Positions 8,748 through 17,151 of a stretch of DNA of 32,228 nucleotides are shown here, in pieces. The notes beneath the pieces are model-generated. The model saw nothing but the letters and a program-made list of their open reading frames with translations, had not been told where the DNA came from and ran no database searches. The position numbers and the translations under genes are program-made. Numbering within the stretch: the first letter of the stretch is position 1; each line of letters opens with the position of its first letter. Source of the DNA: Fluviirhizobium alvei (lineage in GTDB: Bacteria; Pseudomonadota; Alphaproteobacteria; Rhizobiales; Rhizobiaceae); the NCBI RefSeq assembly GCF_030551875.1, contig NZ_JAUOZU010000026.1, positions 1 through 32,228 of the forward strand, read 5' to 3'.

Positions 8748-9974
8748 ATGAGTGCCGCCAACTGGATGACGCTGCAGACCCATCGCGACTGGCTGATGGG
8801 TGAGGCGACGCGCCTGTTTGACTATTTCCAATGGCGCTCGATCAATCCGCGTGGCGGCTTTTTCGAGTTTGATTCTTCAGGCAAGCCGTTGGGCGGCGAT
8901 GATCCGAGCCGCGGCATCCACACCACCGCCCGCATGGTTCATTGCATGACAATCGGCCATCTGCTCGGACGCCCGGGCTGCGCCGATCTCATCGATCACG
9001 GTATGGATTATCTCTTCAATCAACACCGCGACCAGAAGCATGGCGGCTATTTCTGGACCATGGGCAATGATGGCCCGAAGGATGCGAGCAAGCAGGGTTA
9101 TGGTCATGCCTTCGTGCTGCTGGCAGCTTCGTCTGCCGCCCTCGCCGGCCATCCGCTCGCCGGCCCGATGCTCGAGGATGTCACCAACATCCTTCAGGAT
9201 CGTTTCTGGGAGGATGCACATGGCGCGATCGCCGAGGAATTTTCGGCCGATTGGTCGCCGGTGCCCGGCTATCGCGGCCAGAATTCGAACATGCACCTGA
9301 CCGAAGCCCTGATGGCTGCCTATGAGGTGACCGAGGAACAGGGCTTCCTCGATATGGCGCTGTCGATCGCCGATCTCATCATCAACCGCAAGGCACGTGA
9401 GACGGGTTTCCGCGTCGGCGAACATTTCGACGAAAACTGGAACCTGCTCAAGGATTACCGCGGCAACGAGATGTTCCGCCCGTCCGGTACCACGCCGGGC
9501 CACTGGCTGGAATGGGCACGGCTGATCCTGCAACTCGACCAACTCACCGATGGCGAACATGACTGGATGAAGCCCGCAGCCGAACAGCTCTTCGCCCAGT
9601 CGATGGCCCTCGGATGGGATCGACGCAAAAAAGGCTTCTTCTATACGCTCGATTGGGACGACCAGCCGGCCAAGCGCTCGAAACTCTGGTGGCCGATGGC
9701 GGAGGCGGCCGGTGCGGCAGCGTTTCTCGTTGAGCATTGCCCGTCCGACATGCATGAAGACAGCTATCGGCTGATCTGGAACACCATCGCCAATCACTTT
9801 CTCGATCGCGACCAGGGCGGCTGGCATGAAGAGCTGACCGAAGATCTGGTTCCGGCCCATACCCTTTTTGCCGGCAAGGGCGATATCTACCACGCGCTGC
9901 AGGCCTGCCTCATTCCGATCTTCCCCAAGACCGGCTCGCTGACCCGCGCCATTCTCGAAAGTCAGGAAGGCTGA
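8748..9974 (+). CDS. AGE-family epimerase/isomerase (N-acylglucosamine 2-epimerase or mannose isomerase-like)
   Basis: Alpha/alpha-barrel sugar epimerase or aldose-ketose isomerase. The 408 residues are the normal family length. Typical segments are RGGFFEFD near the start, GGYFWTMGNDG, GYGHAFVLLAAS, PGHWLEWARL and GGWHEELTED, which carry the His, Glu and Arg residues of the active-site funnel. The family includes N-acylglucosamine 2-epimerase, mannose isomerase, YihS-type sulfoquinovose isomerase and cellobiose 2-epimerase; the sequence alone does not separate them, though mannose isomerase-like is my best guess. GGGAGGAAAG stands just upstream of the ATG. It follows the M20 gene by 41 bp and ends at a clean terminator, so the pair looks like a small catabolic unit. 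Confidence 0.9.
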   Translation: MSAANWMTLQTHRDWLMGEATRLFDYFQWRSINPRGGFFEFDSSGKPLGGDDPSRGIHTTARMVHCMTIGHLLGRPGCADLIDHGMDYLFNQHRDQKHGGYFWTMGNDGPKDASKQGYGHAFVLLAASSAALAGHPLAGPMLEDVTNILQDRFWEDAHGAIAEEFSADWSPVPGYRGQNSNMHLTEALMAAYEVTEEQGFLDMALSIADLIINRKARETGFRVGEHFDENWNLLKDYRGNEMFRPSGTTPGHWLEWARLILQLDQLTDGEHDWMKPAAEQLFAQSMALGWDRRKKGFFYTLDWDDQPAKRSKLWWPMAEAAGAAAFLVEHCPSDMHEDSYRLIWNTIANHFLDRDQGGWHEELTEDLVPAHTLFAGKGDIYHALQACLIPIFPKTGSLTRAILESQEG

Positions 9975-9998
9975 ATTCAGCCAATCATGACCCTCACG

Positions 9999-10024
9999 AA
10001 AGCCCGCACATCGCGGGCTTTTTC
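9999..10024 (+). terminator. Rho-independent terminator after the AGE-family gene
   Basis: AAAGCCCGC, a 5-nt loop and GCGGGCTTT followed by further T residues, about 25 bases past the stop codon. The stem is perfect. Confidence 0.9.
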
Positions 10025-10049
10025 ATGTCCGCAATCGTCAACGGCACAA

Positions 10050-10078
10050 AGAAAAGGGCCCGGAGAAAACTCCGGGCC
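10050..10078 (-). terminator. Rho-independent terminator of glnK-amtB
   Basis: On the minus strand a perfect 9-bp stem (GGCCCGGAG at 10057-10065 against 10070-10078) with a 4-nt loop is followed by CCTTTTCTTTG. It lies about 75 bases after the amtB stop and faces the terminator of the converging AGE-family gene. Confidence 0.88.
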
Positions 10079-10151
10079 AAAAGCGGTTCATATGGGCTCA
10101 TATAACCGCGACGGGAGGATGGGCGGCGCAGGGGAGCGCCGCCAACTGTTC

Positions 10152-11582
10152 TTAGCTGTGGTAGGCAGCTTCGCCGTGCGAAGCGAGGTCGAGACCTTCG
10201 CGCTCGGCTTCCACCGGCACGCGCAGACCGACGATCAGGTCGACAACCTTGTAAAGGATGGCCGAAATGATGCCAGACCACAGGAGGGTCACGATCACAC
10301 CCTTGAACTGGGCCCAAAGCTGGGTCGCAGTTCCGGCATAGCCTGCGGCGAAATCTGCGGTCGAGTAATCGACAATGCCAGCACCGCCCAGAGCCGGGTT
10401 CACGAAGACGCCAGTCAGGAGTGCGCCGATGATGCCGCCAACGCAGTGGACGCCAAACACGTCGGCCGTGTCGTCATAACCGAACTTGTTCTTGACCACC
10501 GACACGAAGAAGTAGCAGGCCGGCGACACAATGAGACCCATAACAATGGCGCCCATCGGGCCAACAAAGCCAGCGGCCGGAGTGACAACCACCAGACCGG
10601 CAACTGCGCCGGAAACCGCACCGAGGATAGAAGCCTTGCCACGCGTGATCGTTTCGACGATGGACCAGGAAATCACAGCCGCTGCAGTCGCCACAAAGGT
10701 GTTGATCATAGCAAGCACTGCATAGCCGTTGGCTTCGAGATTGGAGCCGGCATTGAACCCGAACCAGCCAACCCAAAGAAGCGACGCGCCGACCATGGTC
10801 AGTGTCATCGAATGCGGAGCCATCATGTCCTTGCCATAGCCGGTACGCTTGCCAACCATGATCGCGCCGATGAGACCAGCGATACCTGCATTGATGTGAA
10901 CGACGGTGCCGCCGGCGAAATCGATCGCGCCAAAACCGAAGATGAGACCGGTCGGGCCATCATAAGCGCTCGGACCACCCCAGAACCAAACCATATGGGC
11001 AACCGGGAAGTAGACGAAGGTCAGCCACAGGATCGTAAAGAGAATAACAGCGGAGAACTTCACCCGCTCGGCAAAAGCGCCGACGATGAGGCCGGGGGTG
11101 ATAGCCGCGAACGTCATCTGGAAGCAGACGAACACGAGTTCCGGAATGGCTACGCCCTTCGAGAAGCTCTCAGCCATCGTGGTCACGTCTACGCCCGAGA
11201 GGAAAGCCTTGGAGAAACCGCCGACAAAGCTGTTCAGAGAGCCGCCGTCGGTGAAGGAAAGCGAATATCCATAGGCTACCCAGACGATCATGCCGACAGA
11301 AGCAATCATCAGGACCTGCATAAGAACGGACAACATGTTCTTGGCGCGCACGAGGCCACCGTAAAACAGTGCAAGGCCCGGAACGGTCATCAGCAGGACA
11401 AGAATGGTAGAGAGCAACATCCAGGTGGTGTCGCCCTTGTCAATGGTCATGGCCGGCGCTGCAGCCGGTGTCTCAGCAGCCGGCGCGGCGGCCTCCTGCG
11501 CAAAGGCGAATGCGGGCGCGAGGGCTACGCCCAGCGCGAGCCAGCCCTTGGCCACGGAACTCGAGATTTTGGAAAGTGACAT
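10152..11582 (-). CDS. amtB: Ammonium transporter AmtB
   Basis: Trimeric inner-membrane channel that takes up ammonium when nitrogen is scarce; GlnK plugs it when nitrogen is plentiful. The 476 residues begin with a cleavable signal peptide (to about AFAQ, residue 29), a short Ala/Pro-rich segment, then the Amt domain with about 11 membrane segments. The core signature DFAGGTVVHINAG holds the conserved Asp and the first pore His; VHCVGGIIGALL holds the second pore His. The ATG has GGGAG 9 bases upstream. It lies 29 bp downstream of glnK and shares its transcript. It is longer than E. coli AmtB mainly in the N-terminal region. Confidence 0.97.
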   Translation of the reverse strand: MSLSKISSSVAKGWLALGVALAPAFAFAQEAAAPAAETPAAAPAMTIDKGDTTWMLLSTILVLLMTVPGLALFYGGLVRAKNMLSVLMQVLMIASVGMIVWVAYGYSLSFTDGGSLNSFVGGFSKAFLSGVDVTTMAESFSKGVAIPELVFVCFQMTFAAITPGLIVGAFAERVKFSAVILFTILWLTFVYFPVAHMVWFWGGPSAYDGPTGLIFGFGAIDFAGGTVVHINAGIAGLIGAIMVGKRTGYGKDMMAPHSMTLTMVGASLLWVGWFGFNAGSNLEANGYAVLAMINTFVATAAAVISWSIVETITRGKASILGAVSGAVAGLVVVTPAAGFVGPMGAIVMGLIVSPACYFFVSVVKNKFGYDDTADVFGVHCVGGIIGALLTGVFVNPALGGAGIVDYSTADFAAGYAGTATQLWAQFKGVIVTLLWSGIISAILYKVVDLIVGLRVPVEAEREGLDLASHGEAAYHS

Positions 11583-11611
11583 CAGGTAGAACTCCCTGCA
11601 AATATCAAGCG

Positions 11612-12040
<429 letters not shown>

Positions 12041-12045
12041 CTACA

Positions 12046-12061
12046 TACAAGGGCCGTGCCA
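12046..12061 (-). promoter_or_regulatory. Sigma-54 (RpoN) promoter of glnK-amtB
   Basis: The minus strand reads TGGCACGGCCCTTGTA, against the consensus TGGCACG-N4-TTGCW: the -24 GG block is exact and the -12 block is TTGTA, one base off. The start would be near 12035, with a leader of about 85 nt before the glnK ATG. NtrC-dependent sigma-54 transcription of glnK-amtB is well established in proteobacteria; its use here is inferred from the match. Confidence 0.8.
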
Positions 12062-12116
12062 GATTCGAGTTCGGATGTTAACGATTTGAAAATAAACAAT
12101 AATAATTGATGATACT

Positions 12117-12141
12117 AAAAAAACGGCATCGCTGCCGTTTT
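12117..12141 (-). terminator. Rho-independent terminator of tesB
   Basis: On the minus strand AAAACGGCA, a 4-nt loop and TGCCGTTTT run into a T-tract (A-run on the plus strand at 12117-12123). It lies about 45 bases past the tesB stop and upstream of the glnK promoter, so it insulates glnK from tesB. Confidence 0.88.
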
Positions 12142-12159
12142 CGTCTGGTGAAAATTTGG

Positions 12160-12177
12160 GCAATTTTTGAAAATTGC
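12160..12177. promoter_or_regulatory. 18-bp perfect palindrome, candidate enhancer (NtrC-type) site
   Basis: GCAATTTTTGAAAATTGC has two perfect 8-bp arms around a TG centre. It sits 100 bp upstream of the sigma-54 promoter, the usual distance for an NtrC enhancer, between the tesB stop and the tesB terminator. It only partly resembles the NtrC consensus (GCAC half sites), so the identity of the binding protein is a guess. It could simply be part of the tesB 3' end. Confidence 0.35.
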
Positions 12178-12184
12178 ACTTCAG

Positions 12185-13069
12185 TTAGGCATCTGCACGT
12201 TTCCGAATCAGACCTTCCTGCGCAACCGACACGATCAGACGTCCAGACCGGTCGAACATCTGTCCACGGCTGAGCCCGCGCCCTCCGCCAGAAAACGGGC
12301 TGTCCTGGGTATAAAGCAGCCAGTCATCGAGGCTGGAAGGGCTGTGGAACCACATGGCATGATCAAGGCTCGCCACCTGCAACTGCTTGTCGAAGGCGGA
12401 TTTCCCATGCGGAAAGAGCGAGGTATCGAGCAGCGTCATGTCGGAAATATAGGCCAAAATTGCCGACTGCAGGGCGCGATCCCCGGGAACGGCACCTGCG
12501 GCCCGCACCCAGACATGCTGGATCGGATCCAGTTTCTCGTCCGAGACATAATGCGTTAGCGAAACCGGGCGCATTTCCACCGGGCGATCGCGCGTCCAGT
12601 AATTCCGCACATGCTCCGGCGCACCTTCCAGCAGCGTCTCATAGACATCGCGCCCGGTGGGCACGTCATCGGGGCCGGGAATGTCCGGCATCTGGGCCTG
12701 GTGGCTGAAGCCTTCCTCATCCAGTTGGTAGGACGCGGACAGCGAGAAGATCGCCTTGCCATGCTGGATCGCGACAACCCGGCGGGTGGTAAAGCTGCCG
12801 CCGTCGCGAATGCGATCGACCTCAAAGACGATCGGCACCTTGGGATCGCCCGGGCGCATGAAATAGGAATGAAGCGAATGCACATGGCGGTCGGGCGCCA
12901 CTGTCCGGGTTGCCGCCACCAGCGCCTGGGCAATCACCTGACCGCCGAAAACACGTTGCCATCCGATATTGGGGCTGACGCCCCGAAAGAGGTCTTCTTC
13001 CAGGCGTTCGAGATCGAGAATCTCGATCAGGCTGGCGATATTGTTCACGGCGGGGGCAATGCGCGGCAT
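12185..13069 (-). CDS. tesB: Acyl-CoA thioesterase II (TesB)
   Basis: Double hot-dog thioesterase that hydrolyses medium- and long-chain acyl-CoA to free fatty acid and CoA. The 294 residues are close to E. coli TesB (286). The catalytic triad aligns with a constant offset of six: Asp210, Ser234 (Thr228 in E. coli) and Gln284. GWQRVFGGQVIAQAL and HSLHSYFMRPGD are strong family signatures. The ATG has GGAG about 10 bases upstream. It diverges from the FAD monooxygenase gene over 91 bp and has its own terminator. Confidence 0.95.
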   Translation of the reverse strand: MPRIAPAVNNIASLIEILDLERLEEDLFRGVSPNIGWQRVFGGQVIAQALVAATRTVAPDRHVHSLHSYFMRPGDPKVPIVFEVDRIRDGGSFTTRRVVAIQHGKAIFSLSASYQLDEEGFSHQAQMPDIPGPDDVPTGRDVYETLLEGAPEHVRNYWTRDRPVEMRPVSLTHYVSDEKLDPIQHVWVRAAGAVPGDRALQSAILAYISDMTLLDTSLFPHGKSAFDKQLQVASLDHAMWFHSPSSLDDWLLYTQDSPFSGGGRGLSRGQMFDRSGRLIVSVAQEGLIRKRADA

Positions 13070-13160
13070 TATGTCGGGCTCCGGACTGTATCCTCAATCA
13101 ACGTCTTCCTCTATACTCGCCGCCAACCGATCAGCAAGAAGATAAGATCTGGAGTGGAAA

Positions 13161-14372
13161 ATGCTTGATATTCTGGTGGCAGGCGGTGGTTATGTCGGCC
13201 TTTCGGTCGCCGTTTCGATCAAGAAGGCAGCCCCTCACCTCAACATCATGGTGGTGGATGCGGCACCCGAGGATGCCTGGAAGCGCGATGGTCGCGCGTC
13301 TGCCATTGCCGCTGCGGCATCGCGGCTTCTCGATGCGCTCGGCCTCTGGAGCGAGATCCTGCCGCAGGCGCAGCCGATCAACCGCATGGTCATCACCGAT
13401 TCGAAGCTCGCCGATCCGGTGCGCCCCGTGTTCCTGACCTTCGATGGTAAGGTCGCCGACGGCCAGCCCTTCGCCCATATGGTTCCCAACCCGGCGATGA
13501 TCGGCCCGCTGCTGCGCGCTGCAGGCGAACTTGGCGTCGATTTGCGCTTTGCCACCACAGTGGTCAGCTATCGCGCCGACCAGCGTTGCGCGACGGCGAC
13601 GCTTTCGACCGGCGAGGTGATCGAGGCGCGGCTTCTGGTGGCCTGCGACGGCGCAAAATCGAAGCTGCGCGATGCGGCCGGCATCAAGACCGTGCATTGG
13701 GATTATGGCCAGTCGGGCATCGTTACCACGGTGGAGCATGAGCGGCCGCACGAAGGCGTGGCGGAGGAACATTTCCTGCCCGCCGGCCCCTTTGCCATCC
13801 TGCCCCTGCCCGGCAATCGTTCCTCTCTGGTGTGGAACGAACGCACCGCCGATGCCGACGCGCTGGTCAATGGCGACGAGTTGGTGTTCGAGGCCGAACT
13901 GGAGCGTCGCTTCGGCCACAAGCTCGGCAATCTCCGGGTGGTCGGTCCGCGCCGCGCCTATCCGCTCGGGCTGACGCTGGCGCGCAGCTTCATCGCCCAG
14001 CGCTTCGTGCTTGCGGGTGATGCTGCGCACGGCATTCACCCGATTTCGGGTCAGGGCCTCAATCTCGGCTTCAAGGATGTGGCGGCACTCGCCGAAACAA
14101 TCGTCGATGCCGATCGCCTCGGCCTCGATATCGGCGCCGAAAATGTGCTGGAACGCTACCAGACATGGCGCCGCTTCGACACGTTCCGCATGGGCGTGAC
14201 CACCGACGTGCTCAACCGCCTGTTCTCGAACGACATTACCCCGATCCGGCTGATGCGCGATTTCGGGCTTGGGCTGGTCGACCGTATGCCTTCGCTCAAG
14301 AACTTCTTCATCAACCAGGCCTCGATTGCATCCGGGGCGGACCCGAAGCTTCTGGGCGGCACGATGCCGTGA
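13161..14372 (+). CDS. FAD-dependent monooxygenase, UbiH/UbiF/COQ6 family
   Basis: Class A flavin hydroxylase, probably acting on a ubiquinone precursor ring. The 403 residues show the FAD-binding GxGxxG at residues 8-13 (GGGYVG), the DG motif ACDGAKSKLRDAAG at about 157, and the GDAAHGIHPISGQGLNLGF motif at about 283-302, all in normal places and at normal length. Which ring position it hydroxylates (UbiH, UbiF, UbiI or a broad-range UbiL/UbiM type) cannot be told from sequence. GGAGTGGAAA precedes the ATG. It diverges from tesB; a possible -10 (TATACT, 13112-13117) lies upstream, with no clear -35. Confidence 0.9.
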   Translation: MLDILVAGGGYVGLSVAVSIKKAAPHLNIMVVDAAPEDAWKRDGRASAIAAAASRLLDALGLWSEILPQAQPINRMVITDSKLADPVRPVFLTFDGKVADGQPFAHMVPNPAMIGPLLRAAGELGVDLRFATTVVSYRADQRCATATLSTGEVIEARLLVACDGAKSKLRDAAGIKTVHWDYGQSGIVTTVEHERPHEGVAEEHFLPAGPFAILPLPGNRSSLVWNERTADADALVNGDELVFEAELERRFGHKLGNLRVVGPRRAYPLGLTLARSFIAQRFVLAGDAAHGIHPISGQGLNLGFKDVAALAETIVDADRLGLDIGAENVLERYQTWRRFDTFRMGVTTDVLNRLFSNDITPIRLMRDFGLGLVDRMPSLKNFFINQASIASGADPKLLGGTMP

Positions 14373-14380
14373 TGGGTGAA

Positions 14381-14402
14381 GCCGGATATGATACGATCCG
14401 GC
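14381..14402 (+). terminator. Possible weak terminator hairpin after the monooxygenase gene
   Basis: GCCGGAT, an 8-nt loop and ATCCGGC form a perfect 7-bp stem 9 bases past the stop codon, but no T-tract follows. Confidence 0.35.
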
Positions 14403-14541
14403 TAACATCCTCAAGGACGGCGTGACGGCGGATGATTTTCAGCTAACCGACATGGGCGATGGAACGGTGGTGCTGAGCTGCGACAAGCTGCCCGATTTCT
14501 TCATCGACGTTCGCAGCGTCGAGCATTTTGTTTATCTGTAG
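14392..14541 (+). pseudogene. Orphan C-terminal coding remnant, RTX/calcium-binding-like
   Basis: An open frame of 49 codons ending in TAG at 14539-14541 has no plausible start; stops lie just upstream at 14377 and 14389. It encodes segments such as KDGVTADDFQLTDMGDG, VVLSC and IDVRSVEHFVYL. The pattern of GVT.DDF, then GDG, then two short beta strands and VRxVExF reminds me of the last repeat and end of bacterial RTX-type calcium-binding secreted proteins; this is recall, not a search. The codon choice is normal, so I read it as the surviving 3' end of a deleted gene. It may also be chance. It fills part of the 316-bp gap between the monooxygenase gene and rsfS. Confidence 0.4.
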
Positions 14542-14639
14542 CGCCCTTGCGGCGAGCGTTTGCGGGCGCACAGCAGCGGGTTGCCAAAATCTTCCCCTGC
14601 CCGTCTTGAATCCGTTAACAAATCAGGCCTATCTTTAAC

Positions 14640-14664
14640 CCATCCGGCGCGTTGCGTCGGATGG
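14640..14664 (+). promoter_or_regulatory. Hairpin in the leader of rsfS
   Basis: CCATCCG and CGGATGG form a 7-bp stem around an inner CGC-GTT-GCG stem-loop, ending 24 bases before the rsfS ATG. There is no T-tract, so a leader structure or a processing site is more likely than a terminator. Between 14542 and 14639 I see only a GCGCCC/GGGCGC inverted repeat (14541-14569) and no gene. Confidence 0.3.
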
Positions 14665-14688
14665 CTGTTCTGTTCAAGATAGAAAGGA

Positions 14689-15108
14689 ATGACTCTGACG
14701 ACAGTACACGCGAAGGAAAAGACACATAACGTCTTTTCGCAGGGCATGGAACGCAGCATCACAGGCGCGGCCAAAACCCTTGAGCTGGTCCTTGAGAGCC
14801 TCGAGGACTCGAAAGCAGAGAACGTCACCCCCATCGACATCGCCGGCAAATCCGCAATCGGAGACTTTATGGTTATCGTCTCCGGGCGATCGAACCGGCA
14901 TGTGACCGCAATCGCGGACCATCTGATCGACGACCTCAAAGCCGCAGGTCTCGGCCAGGCGCGCGTCGAAGGTCTTGAGACCGGCGACTGGGTCCTCATC
15001 GATGCCGGTGACATCATCATCCACGTCTTCCGTCCGGAAACGCGCGAGTTCTACAATCTCGAAAAGATGTGGGCCGCACCGGATCTCGACGAGGAAACGT
15101 TGCACTGA
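14689..15108 (+). CDS. rsfS: Ribosome silencing factor RsfS
   Basis: Binds ribosomal protein L14 on the 50S subunit and blocks joining with 30S when nutrients are low. From the ATG at 14689 it has 139 residues, somewhat longer at the N-terminus than E. coli RsfS (105). The core is clear: AENVTPIDIAGKSAIGDF, VVSGRSNRHV-like VIVSGRSNRHVTAIAD, GDWVLIDAGDIIIHVF and REFYNLEKMW. The start is uncertain: the AAGGA ribosome binding site directly abuts this ATG, while a CTG at 14695, two codons on, is at the ideal distance of 6 bases. It heads the block rsfS-rlmH; nadD, which I recall as the usual upstream neighbour in rhizobia, is not here. Confidence 0.95.
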   Translation: MTLTTVHAKEKTHNVFSQGMERSITGAAKTLELVLESLEDSKAENVTPIDIAGKSAIGDFMVIVSGRSNRHVTAIADHLIDDLKAAGLGQARVEGLETGDWVLIDAGDIIIHVFRPETREFYNLEKMWAAPDLDEETLH

Positions 15109-15199
15109 CCGTCTCGCTGCTCTAGCAGACGGCCATTGAATATCACCCGACGCGGGACGATCAGCGGCCCGCGCAAGGAAACTGGTCCGGACATTCGCC

Positions 15200-15682
15200 A
15201 TGCGAATCTCTCTATTCGCAGTGGGCAGGTTGAAAGCCGGGCCCGAAAAAGAGCTTGCCGAGCGATATCTCGATCGTTTCGCCAAGACGGGGCCTTCCGT
15301 TGGCCTGGAATTCGCAAAACTCACCGAAGTTACCGAGAGCCGTGCCGGCAACGGGGAAACCCGCAAGCGCGAAGAGGCGGTTTTGCTCGACAAGGCAATG
15401 CCCGACGGCGCGGTTCTGATCCTGCTCGATGAACGCGGCAAGGCGCTCGATAGCCCCGCCTTTGCAGAGCTTCTCGGTTCCATTCGCGATCAGGGAAAGC
15501 GCGAGGTCATGATCGCCATCGGCGGTCCGGACGGACTTGATCCGGATTTGCGGGACAGGGCTGCCCACACGCTCTGCTTCGGCAAGATGACATGGCCGCA
15601 TCAGCTCGTTCGCGTCATGCTGGGCGAACAGCTCTACCGCGCCGTGACGATCCTGTCGGGCCATCCCTATCACCGGGTCTGA
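15200..15682 (+). CDS. rlmH: 23S rRNA (pseudouridine1915-N3)-methyltransferase RlmH
   Basis: SPOUT-class methyltransferase that adds the N3 methyl group to pseudouridine 1915 in helix 69 of 23S rRNA on assembled 70S ribosomes. The 160 residues match the family (155 in E. coli). The trefoil-knot SAM site is visible: AIGGPDGLDPDLRDRA and the C-terminal LGEQLYRAVTILSGHPYHR. It follows rsfS by 91 bp in the order common to most proteobacteria. The ribosome binding site is weak. Confidence 0.97.
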   Translation: MRISLFAVGRLKAGPEKELAERYLDRFAKTGPSVGLEFAKLTEVTESRAGNGETRKREEAVLLDKAMPDGAVLILLDERGKALDSPAFAELLGSIRDQGKREVMIAIGGPDGLDPDLRDRAAHTLCFGKMTWPHQLVRVMLGEQLYRAVTILSGHPYHRV

Positions 15683-15777
15683 TGTCAACGGATCCGGGAC
15701 CGATCCTGACCGACGCCCTGAAAATTCCGTTGAACGCAGCGATTCCCTTCCCTCGCCCTTTCGATTAACATTGTGGA

Positions 15778-17151
15778 ATGTCATTGCGGCGGACATCGAA
15801 CAAGAGATTCGGCTATTCGGGGCAGGCCTTGCGGCGCGCAGGCCTGGCGCTTTGCGCATTCCTCTTCGCAACGCCGCTTTTTGCGCAGGAAGCCACGGAC
15901 CAGCAGGATGCCCTGACGATCCGCCGCAATGCGACGGAAGCCGAATTGCGCGACCTCGCCCGCACGATCGCCGAGGCGAAGGACAAGGCAGCGCAGCTCG
16001 AAGCTTCCATCGCCGGTATCGAGCGCACCACATCGGGCCTTCGCGAGGCGCTGGTTTCTTCCGCAGCCAAGAGGAAGGATCTCGAACAGCGGCAGCTCGA
16101 TAGCCAGACAAGACTGGCGGGACTTACTGAGGAGCAAGCCAAGATCAAGACGTCACTGCGCGGACGTCGCGCCGTGCTGGGCGAAGTGCTCGCCGCACTC
16201 GAGCGTATGGGGCGCAATCCACCGCCTGCTCTCCTGGTCACCCCCGACGACGCGCTGTCATCGGTTCGCAGCGCCATCATGCTGGGCGCGGTCGTGCCGG
16301 GTATTCGCGCCGAGACGGACAAGCTGATCTTCGACCTGACGGCTTTGTCGAAATTGCGGGATGAGATCGCGACCGAACAGAAAAGCTACGTCACCACGAT
16401 GGCGGCGGCGCTCGAGGAAGAGCGACGAATGCAGCTGCTGATCGCCGAAAATGCGAGGCTCGAGAAGCAGAACCGTGCCGACCTCGAGAGCGAGCGCAAG
16501 CGGGCCGCCGAACTCGCCAGCCGGGCAACCAGTCTTGAAAGCCTCATAGGCTCGCTCGAACGCGATATCGCTTCGGCGCGTGAGGCTGCGGAACAGGCCC
16601 GCAAGGAAGAGGAACGCCGCAATGCGATGACACCGGCTGATCGCGCCCGCGAAGAGGCAAACCCGACTTTGCCCGACAAAAACCGCATTGCTCCCGCATA
16701 TGCTTTTTCGACTTTGAAGGCCAAGCTGGACCTACCGGTGGCGGGAACAATCCTGCGTCGGTTCGGGGAGGCGGATGGAACGGGGCATGAGGCGCAGGGC
16801 ATCATGATCGGTGCCGGGCCCGGCCTCGTGGTGACGGCACCCTCTGATGGATGGGTGGTGTTCGCCGGTCCCTTCCGCAGTTACGGTCAGATGGTCATCC
16901 TCAATGCCGGCGACGGTTACCATTTGGTCATAGCCGGCATGGAAACTGTCAGCACCCGTCAGGGCCAGTTCGTCGTTGCCGGCGAACCGATCGGCCAGAT
17001 GGGAGCAAAGAGAATTGCCAGTGCCGCAGCGCTCAATCTGGAAACGGAGCGCCCGACGCTGTACATAGAATTCCGCAAGGATGGAAAGCCGGTCGATTCG
17101 GAGCCCTGGTGGGCCATCCAACACGTTGGAAAGGCGCGAAATGATACGTAG
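15778..17151 (+). CDS. envC: Murein hydrolase activator EnvC-like protein
   Basis: Periplasmic activator of N-acetylmuramoyl-L-alanine amidases at the division site. The 457 residues begin with a signal peptide (to about LFAQ, residue 37), followed by a long coiled coil rich in Glu, Arg and Ala (about 45-290) and a C-terminal LytM/M23-like domain. The zinc motifs are degenerate: the HxxxD position reads QGIMI and the HxH position reads YIEF, so it should not cleave peptidoglycan itself, as in E. coli EnvC. The ATG is abutted by GTGGA; a TTG at 15784 (two codons later) has better spacing and is an alternative start. Its end overlaps ctpA by 11 bp, so the two are coupled. Confidence 0.92.
   Translation: MSLRRTSNKRFGYSGQALRRAGLALCAFLFATPLFAQEATDQQDALTIRRNATEAELRDLARTIAEAKDKAAQLEASIAGIERTTSGLREALVSSAAKRKDLEQRQLDSQTRLAGLTEEQAKIKTSLRGRRAVLGEVLAALERMGRNPPPALLVTPDDALSSVRSAIMLGAVVPGIRAETDKLIFDLTALSKLRDEIATEQKSYVTTMAAALEEERRMQLLIAENARLEKQNRADLESERKRAAELASRATSLESLIGSLERDIASAREAAEQARKEEERRNAMTPADRAREEANPTLPDKNRIAPAYAFSTLKAKLDLPVAGTILRRFGEADGTGHEAQGIMIGAGPGLVVTAPSDGWVVFAGPFRSYGQMVILNAGDGYHLVIAGMETVSTRQGQFVVAGEPIGQMGAKRIASAAALNLETERPTLYIEFRKDGKPVDSEPWWAIQHVGKARNDT

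Noticed and set aside
9987-11579. A 530-codon open frame on the plus strand opposite amtB
   Set aside because: It is antisense to amtB, runs through both terminators, and has a composition unlike a folded protein.
13131-14414. A 427-codon minus-strand frame opposite the FAD monooxygenase
   Set aside because: The plus-strand product has all FAD motifs; this frame is a shadow.
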